This document shows, in pieces, positions 7,008-15,913 of a stretch of DNA of 38,292 bases. The DNA is taken from assembly GCA_040235395.1 (NCBI GenBank), contig JBECKS010000232.1, forward strand, positions 1 to 38,292, written 5' to 3'. Both the position numbers and the translations under genes were made by a program. The DNA comes from JBECKS01 sp040235395. Lineage in GTDB: Bacteria; Pseudomonadota; Gammaproteobacteria; Pseudomonadales; JBECKS01. Every line of letters begins with the position of its first letter. The stretch's first letter is position 1. The notes below the pieces were generated by a model. The model saw nothing but the letters and a program-made list of their open reading frames with translations. It did not search any database and was not told the origin of the DNA.

Positions 7008-8384
7008 TTATTTGAGGTTCTTAACTATTTTAATGGATTTAAGGAGCGTGAGTGCCTGATATAACTGATAGTCAGTTTCAGCTAGAGGTTTCTCTTCCTC
7101 AGCTGTTTTTGTTTTGAAAGAAGCCTTGAGTTTTTCAGTTGCAGAGGCTTCCTTGCTGCCATTTTCAAGATGGCGGTCGAGATCAGCTTCCTTGAAGTAG
7201 TCATCACCAGATCGCAAGGTGGTTAGCTTCGCCATCTCCACTTCGATATCAGGAATGATACCTTCAGCCTGAATAGATCTGCCTGAAGGCGTGTAATAAC
7301 GTGCTGTTGTAAGTTTTAGCGCATGGTCCTTGTCGATGCCAATGACGTTCTGCACAGAACCTTTTCCAAAGGTGGTGGTTCCCATGATGATGGCGCGTTT
7401 ATGATCCTGCAGTGCACCCGCAACAATTTCAGACGCCGACGCGGAGCCGCCATTTACCAACACAACGAGAGGTATGTTATTGGTTTGGTCGCCGGTGCTT
7501 GCTTTAAAGTGTTTTTCGGATTCCTTGTCTCTTCCTTTAATGGAAACCACTTCGCCGCCGTCTAGGAAAAGATCGCTTACGGCTACAGATGCGTCGAGTA
7601 ATCCGCCAGGGTTATTTCTCAGGTCAAGAACCAGTCCGTCTAGTTGGTTGTCATTTTCCTTGAGGATGTCCTTAAAGGCTGATTTAAGGTCACTACCTGT
7701 ATCCACCTGGAAGTTTGAAATTCTCAGATAGCCATAACCTTTCTCAAGTGTTTTCTTCTTCACGCTTTTAACTTTAATGATGTCGCGCGTGAGTGTTAAT
7801 TCAATGGGTTTGCTTTCGCCCTCACGGATGATGGTGATGGTGATTTTTGTTCGTGGTTTGCCACGCATCAAATCAACGGCTTCGTTCAATGTCATTCCAT
7901 AAACATTCTTGTCGTCGAGTTTTACAATCAGGTCGCCAGCCTTCACGCCAGCTTCATCAGCAGGCGTGTCATCGATGGGTGAAACAACTTTCACATAACC
8001 TTCTTCCATACTGACAACAATGCCAAGCCCACCAAACTCTCCTGAAGTGCTGACTTTTAATTCTTCATAAGCTTCGGGACCAAGATAGGCAGAGTGAGGG
8101 TCAAGTTTTGACAACATGCCTGAGATGGCATTTTCCAGTAAGACCTTATCGTCAACGGGTTCCACATAGGAAGTCTTGATTTGGTTGAAGATATCAACAA
8201 AAAGTCGCATCTCGTTGACAGGCAGTGTTTGCTGATTGTTTCGATCAGCAGCTACATAACTCATAGCGCCTATGCAGACACCTAGCACAAGACTAACAGC
8301 TGAAGTGAAATAAATATTTTTGCCCAGGCGCATCAGGGTCTCCCATAAAGTAGTCGTTGAATTTTCCAGTGGGTCGGAAGTCAT
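7008..8384 (-). CDS. ctpA: S41-family carboxy-terminal processing protease
   Basis: This 458-residue periplasmic serine protease is anchored by a hydrophobic segment at about residues 24-45. A PDZ domain (about 110-190) includes the ligand-binding EFGGLGIVV stretch. The S41 catalytic part has DLRNNPGG at 254-261, the serine motif GGSASASE at 312-319 and the general-base lysine in TFGKGSVQ (K341). Such proteases trim or degrade envelope proteins. In gammaproteobacteria some CtpA proteins degrade peptidoglycan hydrolases or their adaptors, which fits the neighbour envC upstream. The gap to envC is 184 bp, so ctpA may have an additional promoter. The gap to yibQ is only 4 bp. The C-terminal 80 residues are charged and variable. 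Confidence 0.93.
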   Translation of the reverse strand: MTSDPLENSTTTLWETLMRLGKNIYFTSAVSLVLGVCIGAMSYVAADRNNQQTLPVNEMRLFVDIFNQIKTSYVEPVDDKVLLENAISGMLSKLDPHSAYLGPEAYEELKVSTSGEFGGLGIVVSMEEGYVKVVSPIDDTPADEAGVKAGDLIVKLDDKNVYGMTLNEAVDLMRGKPRTKITITIIREGESKPIELTLTRDIIKVKSVKKKTLEKGYGYLRISNFQVDTGSDLKSAFKDILKENDNQLDGLVLDLRNNPGGLLDASVAVSDLFLDGGEVVSIKGRDKESEKHFKASTGDQTNNIPLVVLVNGGSASASEIVAGALQDHKRAIIMGTTTFGKGSVQNVIGIDKDHALKLTTARYYTPSGRSIQAEGIIPDIEVEMAKLTTLRSGDDYFKEADLDRHLENGSKEASATEKLKASFKTKTAEEEKPLAETDYQLYQALTLLKSIKIVKNLK

Positions 8385-8568
8385 ATTGTTCTTGTTGGCA
8401 TCTTTACCTTGATGTCTTATAAAAAGAATGTAGAAAAAATCGCCGCCCTGAAAGCGATGAAAATAGCTTAATCGGTAGCTTTAACCTTAACGGGGAAAAG
8501 CATGCAAGTAAACAGCTCTTGTATGCTTATACCTTGGCTTCAATCCTAACAATGACTGCAATGTAGTA

Positions 8569-9798
8569 CTAACGTTGCAACCAGTTTTTTGGATTAATTG
8601 GGTCGCCATCTTTTCTTAATTCAAAATAAAGGCCAGCGTTATATTGACCACCACTATTGCCAACAGTTCCCAACACTTCGCCAGTTTGAATCCAGTCACC
8701 TACTTCTTTATAGAGACTGGCATTGTGTCCATAAAGACTGAGATAACCATCACTATGATCCACAATAATGAGCAAACCATAGCCTCGTATCCAGTCTGAG
8801 AACACAATACGGCCGTCATGAATCGCAGTTACGTTTTCATTGATTGGTGCCTCAATGAACCAGCCATTCCATTTCAACAAACCTTCAGCGCGCTGAGTGC
8901 CAAAACTGTGCGTGACTTTGCCACCCTTTACAGGAAAAGGAAGTTTTCCTTTCTGTTTGTTTATGGGAACATGCGCAAGTTTACTGGGGATGTCTGCCCA
9001 GATTCCCTTGAGTGAGCTAAGTAATTTGCTCAGTCGGCTCTGGTCTTCCTTGAGATTCTTGAGTTTCTGGTCATTATTCTTGATGCTGGCATTGATGTCC
9101 TCTAGAAGCTCGCTTCGGTCACTTTGTTTTTTCTCAAGGGACTTTGCTTCTTTTTCAATCTTGAGATCAATTTCCTTTAGCGCTTCAAGCTCGGTTTCGA
9201 TGGCAAGGCGTTTATTATTGATTTCCTTGATGGTGTTCTGGAATTCCACAATGCGCGCAAGCCGCGCTTCAGAATAATAGTCATAGTATTTCAAGAGTCT
9301 TGCCAGTTCTTCAGGGTTTTCCTGATTCAGGAGTAATTTAATTTTTTCCTGACGACCCAGTTTGTAAATGGATTGCAAATCCTGTTTCAGCGCGCGTTGT
9401 TGTTCCTGGTTTTTTTTGTCGAGTGCCTGTTCTTCTTTTTTTAGTGCATCGATTTTTTTCTTAACATCAGCCTGTTCTTTTTTTAGCTGTTTAGACTGCT
9501 TGTAAAGTGAAGAAAGGTCTTTTTCAATTTTTTTCAGAGAAGCCTGTTCACTTTTTTGTGAGCTTTTATCTTTGCTTAACTGTTTCTGGAGTGACTGGAT
9601 TTCAGAAGTAACCTTGTCGAGTTGATCCTCGGTCATTTTTACTTTTTCTTCATTGCTTTCTGAATAGGCAAGCACAGATAGCAGTAGCGAAAAGCTGAAA
9701 ACAAAAATAGAGAGCGTTCTGAACAATACGACGGAAGATAGCCTGCTGTCTTGATAATGTCTGCTAATGAATAATGCCTGTAAGCAATTTACTTTCAT
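8569..9798 (-). CDS. envC: Murein hydrolase activator EnvC
   Basis: This 409-residue periplasmic protein activates the division amidases AmiA/AmiB in E. coli. A hydrophobic export segment lies at about residues 28-46. A long Lys/Glu/Gln-rich coiled coil (about 50-265) is followed by a C-terminal LytM (peptidase M23) domain from about 285. The zinc-binding H-x-H-F-E of active M23 enzymes reads GLYFEL here, so both histidines are lost. This is expected for a catalytically dead activator of the EnvC type. The stretch ahead of the hydrophobic segment is long (MKVNCLQALFISRHYQDSR), so a later start is possible. It lies 13 bp after gpmI on the same strand, the same order as in E. coli. Confidence 0.93.
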   Translation of the reverse strand: MKVNCLQALFISRHYQDSRLSSVVLFRTLSIFVFSFSLLLSVLAYSESNEEKVKMTEDQLDKVTSEIQSLQKQLSKDKSSQKSEQASLKKIEKDLSSLYKQSKQLKKEQADVKKKIDALKKEEQALDKKNQEQQRALKQDLQSIYKLGRQEKIKLLLNQENPEELARLLKYYDYYSEARLARIVEFQNTIKEINNKRLAIETELEALKEIDLKIEKEAKSLEKKQSDRSELLEDINASIKNNDQKLKNLKEDQSRLSKLLSSLKGIWADIPSKLAHVPINKQKGKLPFPVKGGKVTHSFGTQRAEGLLKWNGWFIEAPINENVTAIHDGRIVFSDWIRGYGLLIIVDHSDGYLSLYGHNASLYKEVGDWIQTGEVLGTVGNSGGQYNAGLYFELRKDGDPINPKNWLQR

Positions 9799-9811
9799 GA
9801 ATGAGTATCAA

Positions 9812-11374
9812 CTAGAACTCAATGAGGGATTTTCCCGTCATGTCCTTTGGAATATCGATGTTCATGATACTCAACATGGTGGGCGCAACATCAGAAAGAA
9901 GACCATTATTTTTAAGCTGTGCTTTCCTTCCGATATAGATTAACGGTACAGGTTCACAGGTGTGCGAAGTAAGGGCTTGATGTGAATGATGGTCTACCAT
10001 CTGTTCCAGATTGCCATGATCTGCAGTGATAAGACATTCACCACCTACTTTTTCAAGGGAGCTTTTTATTTTTCCAAGACAGACATCCACTGTTTCAGCA
10101 GCTTTAATGGCTGCTTCAAGTTTTCCTGTATGACCAACCATGTCACCGTTGGCAAAATTACAGACGATGAAGTCGTATTCGCAACTTTCGATAGCTTCGC
10201 ATAATTTATCAGTCAGTTCGTAAGCTGACATTTCAGGCTGCAAATCATAAGTAGCAACTTTGGGTGAAGGAATCAGTTCTCGTTTTTCACCCGGGTAAAG
10301 TGCTTCCTGCCCGCCACTGAAGAAAAAAGTAACGTGTGCATATTTTTCTGTTTCTGCAATGCGTAATTGTGTTTTTCCCAAATCAGAAAGATATTCACCA
10401 AGATCATTTGAGATCTGGAGTGGAGGATAGGCACAAGAAGCTTTGATGTTGTCGGCATACTGAGTAAGCATGACAAAATTGTCAGGGTTGATGCGTTTTT
10501 CTCTGTTGAATCCGGAAAAATCTTCATCTACAAGCGCTCGGGTTAATTGTCTTGCCCGGTCAGCACGGAAGTTCATGAAAAGCACGGAGTCGTTTTCGTT
10601 AATGCTTATTTTCTGCCCTTGATATTGAATGCTGCTGGCTTTGACAAACTCATCATTTTCATCGCGTGCATAAGCAGCCTGTAAAGCACTTTGCGCATCT
10701 TCAAACACATAGTCTGCTTCAGCGTTGGTGAGTAAACGGTAGGCAGGTTCAACGCGTTCCCAGCGCTGGTCGCGATCCATGGCGTAATAACGACCAACAA
10801 TTGAAGCAATGAAGCCGCAACCCGCTTCTTTCAGTTTTTTATCAAAACGGATCAGGCTAAGTTCTGCAGAACGTGGTGGTGTGTCTCGCCCATCCAGGAA
10901 GGCATGCAGATAGACAAGTTTGCAACCTTGCTGCAGTGCCAGGTCAATAGCCGCTTCAATCTGGTTTTCATGACTGTGTACACCGCCTTCCGACAGCAAT
11001 CCGATAATGTGAAAACTGCCATTTCTCTGAGCACAGTTTTTTGCCTGCTGTGTGAGCACAGGATTGGTGAAAAAGTCTCCATCCTTGATGTCTTTATCGA
11101 TACGGGTAAGGTCCTGGTAAACCACTCTTCCTGCACCAAGATTCATGTGACCCACTTCAGAATTACCCATTTGACCATCGGGGAGACCAACATCTTCGCC
11201 TGAACCCGATATCAGGGTTCGCGGTTGTTCGGCCCAGAGCTTGTCCCAGTTGGGTGTGTTGGCGAGGGCAATGGCATTGGCGTCGCGTTCTTCGCGATAG
11301 CCCCAGCCATCAAGAATAATCAGTACGTGAGGTTTCTTTTTTGCAGGGTTTTGTTGGCTATTTTGTGCGGTCAT
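9812..11374 (-). CDS. gpmI: 2,3-bisphosphoglycerate-independent phosphoglycerate mutase
   Basis: This 520-residue cytosolic enzyme interconverts 3- and 2-phosphoglycerate in glycolysis and gluconeogenesis. It is a member of the alkaline phosphatase superfamily. ILDGWG (20-25) supplies a metal aspartate, GQMGNSEVGHMNLGAGR (68-84) holds the phosphorylated Ser72, and FLDGRDTPPRSA and ITADHGNLEQM supply the remaining metal and substrate residues. The length is normal for the family (510-515). A short Gln/Asn-rich leader (TAQNSQQNPAKKK) precedes the domain. It is the first gene of the leftward envelope block, and its promoter lies in the 290-bp divergent gap shared with yibN. Confidence 0.96.
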   Translation of the reverse strand: MTAQNSQQNPAKKKPHVLIILDGWGYREERDANAIALANTPNWDKLWAEQPRTLISGSGEDVGLPDGQMGNSEVGHMNLGAGRVVYQDLTRIDKDIKDGDFFTNPVLTQQAKNCAQRNGSFHIIGLLSEGGVHSHENQIEAAIDLALQQGCKLVYLHAFLDGRDTPPRSAELSLIRFDKKLKEAGCGFIASIVGRYYAMDRDQRWERVEPAYRLLTNAEADYVFEDAQSALQAAYARDENDEFVKASSIQYQGQKISINENDSVLFMNFRADRARQLTRALVDEDFSGFNREKRINPDNFVMLTQYADNIKASCAYPPLQISNDLGEYLSDLGKTQLRIAETEKYAHVTFFFSGGQEALYPGEKRELIPSPKVATYDLQPEMSAYELTDKLCEAIESCEYDFIVCNFANGDMVGHTGKLEAAIKAAETVDVCLGKIKSSLEKVGGECLITADHGNLEQMVDHHSHQALTSHTCEPVPLIYIGRKAQLKNNGLLSDVAPTMLSIMNIDIPKDMTGKSLIEF

Positions 11375-11664
11375 TGTCAGCTTGCATGAAAACAGAATGG
11401 AAGCTGCGCATTTTACCTTAATTTTTGCGGCTGACCTACTGAGCGAGGAAGCAAGTGTCGCTATTCATTTCGGAAGCCTTGCATTGGAAGCCCTGCAAGT
11501 TTTTCCATGTTCAGGTAATAGTGTATATACTCAGCCTCCTGCTGGCTTGGGCGCTTTCCTGTTATTTATCAGGCGTTGTTTCCCGGGAATTAAAGCAAGC
11601 GTTAGCAAAAGTAAGAAAGTCTCAAAGAATCAATGAAAACCGGAACGTATAAAGTGGATGCATC
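11375..11664. other. Divergent promoter gap between gpmI and yibN
   Basis: These 290 bp lie between two diverging operons and must contain both promoters. I see a possible TATACT -10 box near 11526-11531 with only a poor -35 match. Two overlapping open frames (11382-11636 and 11455-11652) lack family features. The second contains one hydrophobic stretch but starts at GTG without a good binding site. I do not call either a gene. Confidence 0.4.
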
Positions 11665-12081
11665 GTGGAACAGGCAATTGAATTTTCAATAAACCATTGG
11701 CCCTTGGTAGGCTCTTTTGTTGTGTTGCTGGCGCTTGCCTTGCACATGGAGTTTAACAAAGGCGGTGCCGCCTTAAGTGTGCATGAAGTAACCATCAAGA
11801 TTAATAACGAAGATGCGCGGGTTATCGATATCAGGGAAGCCAAGGAATTCAAGGATGGACATATTGTTGATGCCATCAATGTGCCTTTGGTAAAGCTGGA
11901 TAGTGAAATCAAGAATTTGAATAAGTACAAGGAAAAGCCCCTGATTGTGGTTTGCCAGATGGGTCAGCAATCGGGTCAGGCAGTGCTTAAGTTGCAGGCG
12001 GCAGGATTTGAAAAGGTATTCAAACTTTCAGGCGGCATGTCAGGTTGGCGCACAGAAAAATTGCCCGTCATAAAATCCTGA
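11665..12081 (+). CDS. yibN: Membrane-anchored rhodanese-like sulfurtransferase (YibN)
   Basis: This 138-residue protein has one N-terminal membrane helix (about residues 12-28, PLVGSFVVLLALALHM) followed by a rhodanese domain. The domain shows VIDIREAKEFKDGHI (53-67) and the active-site loop CQMGQQSG starting at Cys97. The cysteine is present, so persulfide chemistry is possible. E. coli YibN has the same build and sits at the same locus next to secB; its physiological role is not settled. The start is a GTG in the usual family position. In E. coli grxC lies between yibN and secB, but here secB follows directly after 31 bp. Confidence 0.9.
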   Translation: MEQAIEFSINHWPLVGSFVVLLALALHMEFNKGGAALSVHEVTIKINNEDARVIDIREAKEFKDGHIVDAINVPLVKLDSEIKNLNKYKEKPLIVVCQMGQQSGQAVLKLQAAGFEKVFKLSGGMSGWRTEKLPVIKS

Positions 12082-12112
12082 AATGCGTTTTAACATTAAT
12101 TAGGAAGCAAGC

Positions 12113-12562
12113 ATGTCTGATACCAATCTCAAAAGTCGACACATCATCATGCAACGTGTGTTTGTAAAGGATGTTTCCTTTGAAGCGCCGAATTTTATCA
12201 AGACTATGTCGAGTGACTGGACACCAGAAACCCATCTCGACATGAATACAAGAGTTTCTCGTCTTGAAGAAAAAACCTTTGAAGTTGTGTTAAGCCTGAC
12301 TTTAACCGTTAAGAACGGTGGCGACACGGCATACCTTTGCGAAGTGCAGCAGGCAGGTATTTTTCTTGTTGAACAGGCAGGCGGCGAAGAATTAAAAAAA
12401 TTACTAAGCTGCGATGCCCCCGAGATGCTTTTTCCTTATGGCAGGGAAGTGATTGGTTCCCTGATTAGCAAGGGCGGTTTTCCTTCGCTATTACTTGCAC
12501 CCGTGGATTTTGAGTTGCTTTATCAATCTGCACGGGTTGAGCAGGGTAAAGCAGCTGAATAA
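12113..12562 (+). CDS. secB: Protein-export chaperone SecB
   Basis: SecB is a cytosolic tetrameric chaperone that keeps preproteins unfolded and passes them to SecA. This 149-residue protein shows the standard core: IMQRVFVKDVSFEAPN (12-27), the acidic beta region, and the C-terminal LLAPVDFELLYQSA with the family's helix. Aspartate and glutamate residues needed for SecA contact are visible in the MNTRVSRLEEKTFEVVLSLT region. The length agrees with the usual 145-165. It follows yibN by 31 bp with a GGAAG-like ribosome binding site, so the two are probably cotranscribed. The gene converges on trmL with a 28-bp gap. Confidence 0.96.
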   Translation: MSDTNLKSRHIIMQRVFVKDVSFEAPNFIKTMSSDWTPETHLDMNTRVSRLEEKTFEVVLSLTLTVKNGGDTAYLCEVQQAGIFLVEQAGGEELKKLLSCDAPEMLFPYGREVIGSLISKGGFPSLLLAPVDFELLYQSARVEQGKAAE

Positions 12563-12590
12563 GTTTTTTTGAATTTAAAAATATTTCTTG

Positions 12591-13061
12591 CTAACGCATT
12601 TCTGGAAAGTCTGACTGCCTTAGGGCTTCAAAAAGGATAATCGCTACAGCATTTGAAAGATTCAGGCTTCGACTTTCTTTTTTCATTGGGATGCGAATGT
12701 TGTTCTTTTCACCAAGCCCATCGCGAATTTCCTGACTCAGCCCGCGTGTTTCTGGTCCAAATAAAAAAGCATCACCTGCCTGATAACTAAGTTGGTTATA
12801 TCCATGCTTTGCTTTAGTAGTGCATGCGAACATGCGTTCCTTGTTGATGCCGCTGTTATCAAGGAAATCCTGGTAGTTAAGATAACGACGCACTTGCGCC
12901 CATTCCTTATAATCCAGCCCTGCGCGGCGCATACGTTTGTCATCCATTTCAAACCCAAGGGGTTCAATCAGATGTAGATGGGCACCGCTGTTAGCGCAAA
13001 GCCGAATGATGTTGCCGGTGTTGGGCGGAATTTCTGGTTCGAATAGTACGATATGAAACAT
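12591..13061 (-). CDS. trmL: tRNA (cytidine(34)-2'-O)-methyltransferase
   Basis: This 156-residue SPOUT-class enzyme methylates the ribose 2'-OH of the wobble base in tRNA-Leu species. The start MFHIVLFEPEIPPNTGNIIR is highly typical. The trefoil-knot motifs are FGPETRGLSQE (about 107-117) and IPMKKESRSLNLSNAVAI (about 129-146), which bind S-adenosylmethionine. The length is normal. It lies 75 bp after ntrC on the same strand, and converges on secB. The E. coli homologue (yibK) also lies in this neighbourhood, near secB. Confidence 0.95.
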   Translation of the reverse strand: MFHIVLFEPEIPPNTGNIIRLCANSGAHLHLIEPLGFEMDDKRMRRAGLDYKEWAQVRRYLNYQDFLDNSGINKERMFACTTKAKHGYNQLSYQAGDAFLFGPETRGLSQEIRDGLGEKNNIRIPMKKESRSLNLSNAVAIILFEALRQSDFPEMR

Positions 13062-13136
13062 TGAGCAACAAAGAAGAGGCTAACTTGAGTTTAGAGTTTC
13101 TCACAAGTCAGCCGAGTTCACGATGTTTACTCTTTG

Positions 13137-14546
13137 TTAATGAATGGAAAGTTCTTTCAGTTTTCTGGTTAAGGTATTTCTGCCCCAACCAAGCAGTTCT
13201 GCTGCTTCACGTTTTCGCCCACCCGTATGCTTGAGCGCACTTTCAATCATGATTTTTTCGAAGGCAGGAACAGCCGTGTCGAGAATATTATGGTCGCCAC
13301 GCTTCAAGGCTTCTTCTGCCCACATATAAAGTTGGCTGGTCCAGTCACGAGCATTGGTAGGATTGGTAGCTTCCTGTTCCCGCAATTCGGGTGGCAGGTC
13401 ATTGATATGAATTTCCCGCCCTGATGCCATCACTGTTAACCAACGGCACATGTTTTCCAGTTGCCTGACATTGCCAGGCCATTCCAGTTTGCTGATGTAT
13501 TCTTCGCATTCTGGTTTGAGTACTTTTGGATCTGAATTAAGTTCCTGTGCCGCCAGTCTTAAAAAGTGTCGAGCAAGTTGAGGAATATCTTCGCGTCGTT
13601 CTGCAAGACTGGGGATGTGGATACGAATGACATTCAGTCGATGAAAAAGGTCTTCGCGGAATTTTCCAGAACGCACGAGCCCTTCAAGGTTCTGGTGAGT
13701 GGCTGCAATAACACGCACATCGGCATGCACAGGTGTATGACCACCTACGCGATAGAATTCGCCATCGGCAAGCACACGCAATAATCGTGTTTGGGTATCG
13801 ATAGGCATGTCACCAATTTCATCAAGGAAAAGTGTTCCACCTTTTGCCTGTTCAAAGCGTCCTTGACGTTGACCCGAAGCACCCGTAAATGCACCTTTCT
13901 CGTGACCAAAAAGTTCTGATTCAACTAAATCCTTTGGAATCGCTGCCATGTTGAGTGCAATAAACGGTTTGCTGGAGCGCGGACTGTGTTTATGCAAGGC
14001 ATGGGCAACCAACTCCTTACCCGTGCCGGATTGCCCGTTAATGAGCACAGTGATGTTGGATTGAGATAATCTTCCGATGGCTCTGAACACTTCCTGCATG
14101 GCAGGTGCTTCACCAATAATTTCCGGAAGATCTGAGTTGGAATCACCAAGGTTTTCAACGCTATTCTGTTCGCGATGAGCAATGGCGCGGTGGATTAACT
14201 CCATGGCTTCATCGATGTCAAAAGGCTTGGGCAGGTATTCGAAAGCGCCGCCTTGGTAGGAGGAAACTGCACTATCAAGATCAGAATGTGCAGTCATGAT
14301 AATCACAGGGATATCAGGGTAGACTTCATTAATCTGTGACATCAGCTCAAGACCATCGATGCCTGGCATGCGCACGTCGGTAATCACCACATCAGGTTGG
14401 CCTTTACCAAGACTGCGAACTACGTTTTCTCCACTATCAAAACATTTGGCTTTCATGCCTTGCTGGGTAATGGTTTTTTCCAGAACCCAGCGTATTGATT
14501 TGTCATCATCAATGACCCAGATAGTTTTTGCTCTACTTGTGTTCAT
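13137..14546 (-). CDS. ntrC: Nitrogen regulation response regulator NtrC
   Basis: NtrC is the phosphorylated enhancer-binding activator of sigma-54 promoters for nitrogen assimilation genes. This 469-residue protein has a receiver domain (about 5-120) with phosphoacceptor Asp57 in VVITDVRMPG. Its AAA+ domain has Walker A GQSGTGKE (171-178), the sigma-54 contact loop GAFTGA (218-223) and Walker B GTLFLDEIG (237-245). A Fis-type helix-turn-helix lies at the end (KREAAELLGWGRNTLTRKLK). The gene overlaps the 3' end of ntrB by 14 bp, so the two are translationally coupled. Matching NtrC sites are found before ntrB and before the type II glutamine synthetase gene in this same window. Confidence 0.97.
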   Translation of the reverse strand: MNTSRAKTIWVIDDDKSIRWVLEKTITQQGMKAKCFDSGENVVRSLGKGQPDVVITDVRMPGIDGLELMSQINEVYPDIPVIIMTAHSDLDSAVSSYQGGAFEYLPKPFDIDEAMELIHRAIAHREQNSVENLGDSNSDLPEIIGEAPAMQEVFRAIGRLSQSNITVLINGQSGTGKELVAHALHKHSPRSSKPFIALNMAAIPKDLVESELFGHEKGAFTGASGQRQGRFEQAKGGTLFLDEIGDMPIDTQTRLLRVLADGEFYRVGGHTPVHADVRVIAATHQNLEGLVRSGKFREDLFHRLNVIRIHIPSLAERREDIPQLARHFLRLAAQELNSDPKVLKPECEEYISKLEWPGNVRQLENMCRWLTVMASGREIHINDLPPELREQEATNPTNARDWTSQLYMWAEEALKRGDHNILDTAVPAFEKIMIESALKHTGGRKREAAELLGWGRNTLTRKLKELSIH

Positions 14547-15765
14547 GTCTCACATTCTCTTTGATTTCTGTTTCAATTTTTTCAATAGGTAGTAACAGGC
14601 TGAAGATGGTTTCTCCCGGTTGACTCTGGCATTCAATCAAACCATCAAACTGGTTGATGATGGATTGAGCAATGGAAAGACCAAGCCCCGTTCCTTGTGC
14701 CCGCCCGCTTACCATGGGGTAAAACAGGGTTTCCTTAATACTTTCAGGTATGCCTGGGCCGTTATCGACGAAATCAATTTTCGCCACCATGCGATGTCTT
14801 TTTGAAGCAATGGTGAACTGACGCAGGATTCGTGTCCGGATAATGATTTGTGGTTCCCTAACTTCACTTTCCAACAGGGCTTCGCAGGCGTTGCCGAGGA
14901 TGTTCAGCGCTGCCTGAATAAGTTGCTCCTTGTCTACATTGATATCGGGAATACTTGGATCGTAGTCCCTGATGATTTCGATACGTTGATTGGTACTGGC
15001 TTCTGATACGTGGCAAATGTGCTCCAGCACTTCGTGTACATTGATAGATTCGATGTTGGGTGGTTTTCTTGGACCAAGCATTCGGTCAACCAGATTTCTC
15101 AAGCGGTCAGCTTCTGAAATCACCACATCAATGTATTCACGCTGGTCTTCGCTATCGAGCTCCCTTGCCAGCAATTGCGCAGCTCCCTTAATGCCACCCA
15201 GTGGATTCTTGACTTCATGAGCCATACCTCTGAGCAATGCTTTGGTAGCTTGCTGGTTGCTGAGCAGGGCTTCATCTCGACTAATCTTGAGCAGTCGATC
15301 AAGAGCCTGAAACTCCAGAATGAGCAGGGTGGGCTGTTGCGGTTCCTGAATGACTGCCACAGAGTAATTCACCGTGAGTTGCTCATGACCCTGACTCATG
15401 GTGTTGCAGTGAATGGTGATTTCCCTTTTGGTGAAGGGGTGGCGATTTTCCAGAGCATGAATAAGTTCGTCGCGAGTCTCACTGTCTTCATAAAAGAGAC
15501 TGGACACATCCTGCTCACAAATACTTTTACTACTGGTTTCAAACAGTATTTCTGCCGCCGGGTTCAAGTAAGCAATCGTTAACTTACTATTGAGAACGAC
15601 AATGGACGTCGATAGATTATCGAGTATGCGCTTTTGAAGGTTTGCGTTGAACATCAGGGACTCGAATCGTTGTGTGTTTTCACCAGCAAATATAGTCATC
15701 AGGAAATCTGCCCAGCCATTTGCAAGAATATTTGCAAGAAGCGCACCATTTTTGCCAGTTTCCAT
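14533..15765 (-). CDS. ntrB: Nitrogen regulation sensor histidine kinase NtrB
   Basis: NtrB phosphorylates NtrC under nitrogen limitation and dephosphorylates it when PII signals sufficiency. A PAS domain (about 45-150) is followed by the H-box RGMAHEVKNPLGG with His183, the N-box NILGNACEAL with Asn292, and G-boxes VDNGPGIPE and GTGLGLSIAQS. The 410 residues exceed the usual 350-360. The family's standard opening (LQKRILDNLSTSIVVLN) only begins at about residue 43. Internal ATGs at 15699 (residue 23) or 15654 (residue 38) are alternative starts, and none of the three has a clear ribosome binding site. The extra segment contains a tandem TTTGCAAGAA repeat in the DNA (plus strand, about 15720-15740). 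Confidence 0.94.
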   Translation of the reverse strand: METGKNGALLANILANGWADFLMTIFAGENTQRFESLMFNANLQKRILDNLSTSIVVLNSKLTIAYLNPAAEILFETSSKSICEQDVSSLFYEDSETRDELIHALENRHPFTKREITIHCNTMSQGHEQLTVNYSVAVIQEPQQPTLLILEFQALDRLLKISRDEALLSNQQATKALLRGMAHEVKNPLGGIKGAAQLLARELDSEDQREYIDVVISEADRLRNLVDRMLGPRKPPNIESINVHEVLEHICHVSEASTNQRIEIIRDYDPSIPDINVDKEQLIQAALNILGNACEALLESEVREPQIIIRTRILRQFTIASKRHRMVAKIDFVDNGPGIPESIKETLFYPMVSGRAQGTGLGLSIAQSIINQFDGLIECQSQPGETIFSLLLPIEKIETEIKENVRHEHK

Positions 15766-15844
15766 AGATAGGCACGCAAAAAGCGCGATTTCTTAATGGG
15801 CACTGGTAAAAAGATAAAATGGACAGATTTTTCAACTCATAAAA

Positions 15845-15861
15845 TGCACTATATTGGTGCG
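15845..15861 (-). promoter_or_regulatory. NtrC binding site before ntrB
   Basis: The plus strand reads TGCACTATATTGGTGCG, which matches the known NtrC consensus TGCAC(C/T)-N5-GGTGCA except for the last base. It covers the -10 box of the predicted ntrB promoter. In E. coli, NtrC bound at the glnL (ntrB) promoter represses it, and the same is inferred here. Confidence 0.75.
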
Positions 15862-15875
15862 ATCCATAATTTCAA
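15848..15875 (-). promoter_or_regulatory. Sigma-70-like promoter for ntrBC
   Basis: On the minus strand TTGAAA (plus 15870-15875) and TATAGT (plus 15848-15853) are separated by 16 bp. Each hexamer differs from consensus by one base. Transcription would start near 15841, about 75 bp before the ntrB start. The -10 box lies inside the NtrC site. Confidence 0.6.
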
Positions 15876-15913
15876 GAGAAATTTCCTGAATTGGGGAAGC
15901 TTTTTTGTGGGGC

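Noticed and set aside
8569..8930. EnvC LytM domain without zinc histidines as an anomaly
   Set aside because: Loss of these residues is normal for EnvC, which activates amidases rather than cutting murein.
11382..11652. Two short open frames in the gpmI-yibN gap
   Set aside because: No recognisable domain. One hydrophobic stretch alone is not enough, and the gap must hold two promoters.
13066..13136. ACAAAGA/TCTTTGT inverted repeat between ntrC and trmL
   Set aside because: Seven base pairs with a loop of over 50 nt is expected by chance.
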